Below the pieces are notes generated by a model, which did no database searches, was not told the origin of the DNA, and saw only the letters and a list, made by a program, of their open reading frames with translations. This document shows, in pieces, positions 56,512 to 64,000 of a stretch of 64,000 nt of DNA (positions are counted from its first letter, which is position 1; each line of letters begins with the position of its first letter). The stretch is from Auanema rhodensis (taxonomy: Eukaryota > Nematoda > Chromadorea > Rhabditida > Rhabditidae): the NCBI GenBank assembly GCA_964057225.1, contig OZ059895.1, forward strand, positions 11,780,001 to 11,844,000, in the 5' to 3' direction. Both the position numbers and the translations under genes were made by a program.

Positions 56512-59500
56512 AAAATAAAACATTCTAAAAATTTTATTATTTGTCCTAGAAATACGTGCAACATCTCATTCAACTCAAAATAAACTGTTTAAGTATATAA
56601 ATTAAATTTTGTAAACATATAATCAAAGTAATCGTGTTTTGCGGCGGGCTCTACTTGGTACTTCGTTTGATTTTTATGTAAAATTAAATATTTATAAATT
56701 TTTATTTTTAGCACTAGAAATACGTGCTATTTCTCATTCAAATCAGAATGAATTTTTTATTTATATAATCTAAGTTTTGTGAACATATAATCAAAGTAAT
56801 CGTATTTTGCGGCGGGCTCAACTTGCTATTTCGTTTGATTTTTATGAAAAATAAAACATTCTAAAAATATTATTTCTTGTCTTAGAAGTACGTGCTACAT
56901 CTCAACCAACTCAAAATCAGTTAATTAAAAGGGTAAAACAAAATTTGTAAGCACAGAAGCACAATAATCATGTTTTCCGGCGGGCCAAATTTGCTGTTTT
57001 GTTCGATTTTTAAGAAAAATTAAATAATCTATTATTTTTATTTTCAGTCTTAACGTTACGTGCAACATCTCATTCAACTCAAATTAAACTGTTTAATTAT
57101 ATAAATCAGGTTTTGTAAGTATATATTCAAAGTAATCATGTTTTGCGGCGGACTCAACTTGCTATTTCGTTTGATTTTAATGAAAAATAAAACATTCTCA
57201 AAATTTTATTATTTGTCCTAGAAATACGTGCAACATCTCATTCAACTCAAAATAAACTGTTTAAGTATATAAATTAAGTTTTGTAAGCATATATTTGAAG
57301 TAATCATGTTTTCCGGCGGGCTCTACTTGGTACTTCGTTTGATTTTTATGAAAAATTAAATATTTCAAAATTTTTATTTTTAGCCCTAGAAATACGTGCT
57401 ATTTCTTATTCAAATCAGAATGAATTTTTCAATTATATAATCTAAGTTTTGTGAACATATAATCAAAGTAATCGTATTTTGCGGCGGGCTCAACATGCTA
57501 TTTCGTTTGATTTTTATGAAAAATAAAACATTCTAAAAATATTATTTCTTGTCTTAGAAGTACGTGCTACATCTCAACCAACTCAAAATCAGTTAATTAA
57601 AAGGGTAAAACAAAATTTGTGAGCACAGAAGCACAATAATCATGTTTTCCGGCGGGCCAAATTTGCTGTTTTGTTCGATTTTTAAGAAAAATTAAATAAT
57701 CTATTATTTTTATTTTCAGTCTTAACGTTACGTGCAACATCTCATTCAACTCAAAATAAACTGTTTAATTATATAAATTAGGTTTTGTAAGTATATATTC
57801 AAAGTAATCATGTTTTGCGGCGGACTCAACTTGCTATTTCGTTTGATTTTAATGAAAAATAAAACATTCTCAAAATTTTATTATTTGTCCTAGAAATACG
57901 TGCAACATCTCATTCAACTCAAAATAAACTGTTCAAGTATATAAATTAAGTTTTGTAAGCATATATTTAAAGTAATCATGTTTTCCGGCGGGCTCTACTT
58001 GGTACTTCGTTTGATTTTTATGAAAAATTAAATATTTCAAAATTTTTATTTTTAGCCCTAGAAATACGTGCTATTTCTCATTCAAATCAGAATGAATTTT
58101 TTAATTATCTAATCTAAGTTTTGTGAACATATAATCAAAGTAATCTTATTTTGCGGCGGGCTCAACTTGCTATTTCGTTTGATTTTTATGAAAAATAAAA
58201 CATTCTAAAAATATTATTTCTTGTCTTTGAAGTACGTGCTACATCTCAACCAACTCGAAATCAGTTAATTAAAATGGTAAAACAAAATTTGTAAGCACAG
58301 AAGCACAATAATCATGTTTTCCGGCAGGCTCTACTTGGTACTTCGTTCGATTTTTATGAAAAATTAAATATTTCAAAATTTCTATTTTTAACCCTAGAAA
58401 TACGTGCTATTTCTTATTCAAATCAGAATGAATTTTTCAAATATATAATCTAAGTTTTGTGAACATATAATCAAAGTAATCTTATTTTGCGGCGGGCTCA
58501 ACTTGCTATTTCGTTTGATTTTTATGAAAAATAAAACATTCTAAAAATATTATTTCTTGTCTTTGAAGTACGTGCTACATCTCAACCAACTCAAAATCAG
58601 TTGATTAAAAGGGTAAAACGAAATTTGTAAGCACAGAAGCACAATAATCATGTTTTCCGGCGGGCTCTACTTGGTACTTCGTTTGATTTTTATGAAAAAT
58701 TAAATATTTCAAAATTTTTATTTTTAGCCCTAGAAATACGTGCTATTTCTCATTCAAATCAGAATGAATTTTTTAATTATATAATCTAAGTTTTGTGAAC
58801 ATATAATCGAAGTAATCGTATTTTGCGGCGGGCTCAACTTGCTATTTCGTTTGATTTTTATGAAAAATAAAACATTCTAAAAATATTATTTCTTGTCTTT
58901 GAAATAGGTGCTACATCTCAACTAACTGAAAATCAGTTGATTAAAAAGGTAAAACAAAATTTGTAAGCACAGAAGCACAATAATCATGTTTTCCGGCGGG
59001 CTCTACTTGGTACTTCGTTTGATTTTTATGAAAAATTAAATATTTCAAAATTTTTATTTGTAGCCCTAGAAATACGTGCTAGTTCTCATTCAAATCAGAA
59101 TGAATTTTTTAATTATATAATCTAAGTTTTGTGAACATATAATCAAAGTAATCGTATTTTGCGGCGGGCTCAACTTGCTATTTCGTTTGATTTTTATGAA
59201 AAATAAAACATTCTAAAAATATTATTATTTGTTCTAGAAATACGTGCAACATCTCATTCAACTCAAAATAAACTGTTTAAGTATATAAATTAAGTTTTGT
59301 AAGCATATATTTAAAGTAATCATGTTTTCCGGCGGGCTCTTCTTGGTACTTCGTTTGATTTTTATGAAAAATTAATTATTTCAAAATTTTTATTTTTAGC
59401 CCTAGAAATACGTGCTATTTCTCATTCAAATCAGAATGAATTTTTTAATTATATAATCTAAGTTTTGTGAACATATAATCAAAGTAATCGTATTTTGGGC

Positions 59501-60112
59501 CGGCCCAACTTGCTATTTCGTTTGATTTTTATGAAAAATAAAACATTCTAAAAATATTATTTCTTGTCTTTGAAGTACGTGCTACATCTCAACCAACTCA
59601 AAATCAGTTAATTAAAAGGGTAAAACGAAATTTGTAAGCACAGAAGCACAATAATCATGTTTTCCGGCGGGCTCTACTTGGTACTTCGTTTGATTTTTAT
59701 GAAAAATTAAATATTTCAAATTTTTTATTTTTAGCCCTAGAAATACGTGCTATTTCTCATTCAAATCAGAATGAATTTTTTAATTATATGATCTAAGTTT
59801 TGTGAACATATAATCAAAGTAATCGTATTTTGCGGCGGGCTCAACTTGCTATTTCGTTTGATTTTTATGAAAAATAAAACATTCTAAAAATATTATTTCT
59901 TGTCTTTGAAATACATGCTACATCTCAACCAACTCAACATCAGTTAATTAAAAAGGTAAAACAAAAATTGTAAGCACAGAAGCACAATAATCATGTTTTC
60001 CGGCGGGCTCTACTTGGTACTTCGTTTGATTTTTATGAAAAATTAAATATTTCAAAATTTTTATTTGTAGCCCTAGAAATACGTGCTATTTCTCATTCAA
60101 ATCAGAATAAAT
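56512..60112. repeat. Satellite B, second array
   Basis: The same 168-bp monomers and type rotation as 43,255-51,236, beginning mid-monomer (catgaaaaataaaac) directly after the Tc1 frame and ending mid-monomer (aatcagaataaa) where the PolB/mariner copy begins. A rare variant ggccggccc replaces gcggcgggc at ~59,495, as it does at ~51,108 in the first array. Confidence 0.95.
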
Positions 60113-60193
60113 CATATCAGGTACACCAAATGCCTTGGGTAACGCTGATAAGGGTAAAGGCACTAATAAATAACTTCTTTGAAATATAAATGA

Positions 60194-61020
60194 TTAAATT
60201 TTTGACCTCTGTGGTAAAAGACTCCATCCAACGCTTTCTATCTTGTTCCGAGTCTCAATTGCAATGTGAGGCCTTGCGTTGTCCTGAAGCAGTAGAACTC
60301 CTTTCCTGTTGATTAAAGCCGGGCGAAGTTTGATGAGTTTCTCATGAACTATGTCTATCTGAGCACAATATGCTGTTCTATCGATAGTTCTCCCTTTTGG
60401 CAAATAATCTACGTGAACAATCCCGTGTGTAGTCCACCATACAGTAATCAAAATTTTTTTGATGTTAGTGCCTTCTTAGCTATGGTTCCTGCCGGTTCTC
60501 CTCGTTGAACCCATTGTGCTGATTTTCTGGAGTTATCTTATTCAACCCATTTTTCATCACAGGTGAAAATACGATCGATGAAAAGGTCCTGAGAATTCAT
60601 AGAGAGTAGAGAAGCAGCTATAGTCAGGCGAGTCAACTTGTTGTCTTCGGAGAGAGTAGGTGGAATCCATTTGTCGAGCTTTTTGATGTAGTTCAACTCA
60701 TGTAGACGCTTCCTAACTGTAGATTCATCACAATTCAAATCTCTACATAGTTCCTGACAAGTTGCTCTCGGTGTTTCGTGAATTATCTCTTTTAACTTTC
60801 CATCATCAAGAATTCTTGGTCGACCGAGACGTTGTTCATCTTCAAGGTCTTCATTTCCTGTTTTGGATCTTCTAAACCAGAATCTTGCCACTCCGTCACT
60901 CACAGCATCATCACCGAACACTCTTCTAATTTTTTGAGCAGCTTCAGAAGCTTTAAGATTGTTCTTGAATTCATAAAGCAAAACTGAGCGAATTGTAACA
61001 CTCGAGTAGACCATTTTCAA
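60194..61020 (-). pseudogene. mariner transposase, second copy
   Basis: Same sequence as the 51.9-kb mariner, with the same TAA, A-run frameshift and 3' truncation into a short PolB stub (60,205-60,113). Shared lesions show it spread by duplication of the module, not by transposition. Confidence 0.88.
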
Positions 61021-61180
61021 TCTTCAAAAAAATAATTTTATTCAGAATATATGATCACTACACATGCATAAAATAATTACATATAAATAGTAGTTATTTA
61101 TGCTGTTTATACTTTTTTAATTAATTTTATTATATCCCGCCAAATATATAAAAAATGACTATTTAAATTTGAAACGTCGA

Positions 61181-61857
61181 TTACTTTTTCCGGTACCTAA
61201 TAATACCATCAAAAAGCTGTGATCTACTACAAGTTGTAATATAGTCATAATGATTATTTCGGTAGCCTAGTGTTACCACTTTGCTAGCCGTTTCATTAAA
61301 GATACGCTGAATAGCGTATATACGCTGTCCAGGTGCCCTAGCGTATACTACAAACTTATAGTCTGTATTACAACTTGCAATAATATTTAAATGGTTTAAA
61401 TTAAGATTTTGTATCCTCCGCTTTTCAACAACATCTTCTGCTGCCTCTTCATCGGCTTTCCACATTTCCACAACTGCTGCTCTAGCCAGGCATCAAACAT
61501 TTCATCAAACACATACATCTCAATATTCATTGCCTGGCTGATTACAGCCTCTCGTTTTAATTGCTGCATCTTGCTGATGGCATTCATAATGGCTACGCCA
61601 TCCAGATGCTCCCTTCTACGAAAGTCCATGAATATGGAGCCCTTTTCAAAGGAAGGGTGCTCAATTGATAAACAAAATAAGGCTTTTTGCTTATCAGGCA
61701 CACCGCTTTCAGCAAGACAACGATCAAGGAATTCGTTGAATAACCGCGGCATGATAACATGCATTGGTTCATCAACATTTTCCAAGTGTGGGAACGTGAG
61801 CGATCGAACGACCACGTTGGTAAAACGACCGGTGCGTTTTATGCACCGGTGTGATCA
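61181..61857 (-). pseudogene. Polinton PolB N-terminal region, second copy
   Basis: Near-identical to 52,931-53,607. It has exon c with the acceptor at 61,858, the same frame change near 61,475 and the NNHYDYITT block before the mariner. One base differs in the WECG codon region (Lys for Glu). Confidence 0.7.
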
Positions 61858-61889
61858 CTATAATAAACAACATTTATAACAGTTTACAT

Positions 61890-63310
61890 GCTTTTTTATT
61901 TTTTTTTAAAGTTTAAATAAAAATAGTTTTAAGAATATATATAATATGAATGGTTTCATCTTTTGCTTATAATTATTTTGTCTCTTTGTTTGTTATAGTC
62001 GTTATTTTTTATTTAATTGAAATGGTTTCCAATATATTTTAGTTTGTTTCAAAAGATTAGAAAAATACAAAATATTTGAATGTTTCAGTTTTTGAGCATC
62101 AATTTTTTTTTAATGTTTAAAAATTTAATATATAAAAATTAAATAATAGTAGAATTATAAAATTGTTTAAAATATATATATAAATAAAAGAGATGAAGTG
62201 AAATGGTTTAGAAAATACAAAATATTTAAATGTTTCAGTTTTTGAGCATCACAATATTGAAATTTAAATGTTTTTTAGTGATTGAAAATTTAATAAACGA
62301 AATTATGAAAAAGTGATAGAAATTTAAATTTGTTCAAGATATGTGATTAAATAAAAGAGATGAAGTGAAATGGCTTAGAGAATATAAATCTGTTTCATGT
62401 TTCAGTTTTTGAGCATCACAATATTGAAATTTAAATGTTTTTTAATGATTAAAAATTTAAAAAATGAAATTATGAAATAGTGGTAGAAATATAAAATTGT
62501 TTAAAATAGATGAAGTGAAATGGTTTAGAAAAAACAAAATATTTAAATGTTTCTGTTTTTGCGCATCAAAGTATTTAAATTTAAGTGTAATTTAATGATT
62601 AAAAAGTTTAATAAATAAAAATTATAAAGTAGTGGTACAAATTTAAAATCATTTAAAATATGGAATTAAATAAAAGAGATGGAGTGAGCGATCTAACGAC
62701 CACGTTGGTGAACCGACCAGTGCGTTTTATGCGTCGGTGTGACCACTATAATACACACTTTTTATAATGGTTATACGCTTTTATTTTAAATATAAATAAT
62801 TTTTGTTTATAACTTTTAATAAATTTACTTTTCTTTAAATTATTTTTATATGCTTTTATTAAAAATGAATGGCATTTGATTTTTAAATATAAAATTTTTT
62901 TTTTCAACTTTGAAAAAACTTTTATAAACATTTGTTAATGTTTGAAAATAAATGAAAAGGTCAAGATGGTGTTTTTATATTTTACTAGTTCAAAATGTTT
63001 GAAATATTTATAATTTGTAAGAATTCAAAATTGGTTGAAAAAAAGATATATAGTGAGATAAAATGTAAAGATTTTAAAATGAATGCTGTTCAAAAGAATG
63101 AATATATAAATCTCAAAATACTTGCAATTTGTTTGATAAAAGATATAGATTGAGATGAAATGTAAAGATGAGAGAGAGAGAATTTTATGAATGCAATTGA
63201 AAAAGAGAAATAAATTTCAAAATGTTTTCAAAATATGCAATTGGAGCAAGAGAAAATTTCATGTTTCAAAAGATATATTATGAAATAATATGTAAATAAA
63301 AGATCGCACC
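61890..63310. repeat. AT-rich tandem block and probable intron, second copy
   Basis: Copy of 53,640-55,060: ~150-165-bp degenerate repeats to ~62,680, the duplicate exon c start at 62,685-62,745, then the AT-rich intron-like block shared with 34.95-35.45 kb. No separate gene. Confidence 0.75.
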
Positions 63311-63548
63311 TCTATTTTACAGACATCATTGAATGTCGCTCCATATCCGACTTGCCCTCCACTGGTTGATGGGGTAGCGGGATCCCATTCGCTTAAAAAG
63401 AAAAAACTAAATGTTATAATTTTTAATATAGCTTACTCATCACTGTCATCCAAGGTTATTACTTCAATAACCCTTGATGATGAGGGCCCACTGTTAAAAG
63501 TGGGTGATGTGGGTGGCCATAAATTCTCGGCACCCCCCAAAATTTTCA
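63310..63548 (-). CDS. Upstream exons a and b, second copy
   Basis: Repeats 55,062-55,300, with the 45-nt intron at 63,392-63,436 and the same splice sites. It is identical where compared, so it adds no independent evidence of selection. Confidence 0.42.
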
Positions 63549-63820
63549 ATTTTTTTATTTTAAAAAAAGTTTTTCTGTTTTTCACAATTATTCGAGTATA
63601 ATCTACTTTATTTAACTGTTTTGAACTTTATTCTCTAACTTCAAAAGGTTTTCCCCACGTTTTAAGTCCAAAATTTTTATTAGAATGATTTATGGAGCAT
63701 GAACAGATAACCAAAAAATTTTAAAATTTCAAAAAATCATAAAAAATAATTTCCGAACAAAAATAAAAAAATTATTCGTAAAAACAATACTTTGAACTAT
63801 CGAGAAACTAAAAAAAATAC

Positions 63821-64000
63821 TTAATATCGTGTGGCGTGTCCTCTAGCTTCGATAACCGCTTTGCATCTTCGTGGCATTGATGCAACTAGTTTTTCCAGAA
63901 GTCTTCGTGGCAATTTCTTCCAGGTTTCCCTCAGGATCTTCATTTTTTTATCCGGTTTCTTGCAGTTTGTTTTTCTGACCCTCCACTTCAATATCGACCA
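63821..64000 (-). pseudogene. Tc1-family transposase, second copy (window edge)
   Basis: C-terminal 60 codons of the same transposase as 55,573, ending in the GHATRY stop at 63,821 and running off the window end. Identical to 55,573-55,752. Confidence 0.85.

Larger units (their letters stand above)
60113..64000. repeat. Second copy of the PolB/mariner/Tc1 module
   Basis: The sequence from catatcaggtacaccaaatg on repeats 51,863-55,752 with an offset of 8,250 bp (8,248 bp after small indels). Differences are few, for example the G/A change near 61,466 and a 2-nt deletion before 62,746. The copy runs off the window end inside the Tc1 gene. Confidence 0.95.

Noticed and set aside
43255-60112. 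CENP-B-box-like tttcgtttga in satellite B
   Set aside because: Only the first half fits the CENP-B consensus; the required CGGG half is replaced by T-rich sequence.

Overview
The window is AT-rich eukaryotic DNA, almost certainly from an invertebrate, and consists almost entirely of repeats and mobile elements. I recognise no ordinary host housekeeping gene, and no rRNA, tRNA or CRISPR array. Three inferred introns of only 44-46 nt (GT-AG or GC-AG) in the polymerase-like genes suggest a lineage with very short introns, for example nematodes or flatworms rather than most insects. That placement is inference.

Layout. (1) 1-24,492 is satellite A, a tandem array of a ~397-bp monomer with a BamHI site in nearly every unit. 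It has a 1,193-bp trimeric higher-order period and a 5,170-bp block that occurs twice. (2) 24,493-34,169 is a Polinton/Maverick (adintovirus-like) element arranged as a giant palindrome: two ~4.2-kb arms (24,493-28,693 and 29,429-33,631), nearly identical, around a 735-bp spacer that holds a truncated retroviral-type integrase. Each arm carries a broken morphogenesis module: packaging ATPase, penton, C2H2 protein, small membrane protein, adenain-like protease, basic minor structural protein and major capsid protein. Only the right arm reaches the capsid C-terminus. (3) 34,309-35,450 is a spliced gene related to the N-terminal region of Polinton protein-primed DNA polymerase, convergent with the capsid gene.

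(4) 35,450-43,255 is a graveyard of transposons. It holds an internally deleted Tc1, unknown sequence, relics of satellite A in the opposite orientation with a 34-bp minisatellite, three Merlin (IS1016/ISXO2-like) fragments, a decayed Rep-like helicase resembling CRESS-DNA virus Rep, and promoter-like and heat-shock-element-like tracts. (5) 43,255-51,236 is satellite B, a 168-bp monomer with 672-bp tetrameric order and a 2,550-bp tandem duplication. (6) 51,237-56,511 is a compound module of PolB fragments interrupted by a mariner, an AT-rich tandem block, an upstream spliced exon pair and a Tc1 transposase. (7) 56,512-60,112 is more satellite B. (8) 60,113-64,000 is a second, nearly identical copy of most of module 6, so modules 6 and 7 form a large ~8.25-kb repeat unit.

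How the parts work together: the Polinton genes together once encoded capsid, maturation, packaging, integration and replication. Every capsid/packaging gene except the penton and the small membrane protein now shows a stop, a frameshift or truncation, so the element looks dead or dependent on a helper. The small open frames inside the satellites are by-products of tandem repetition and are not annotated as genes.
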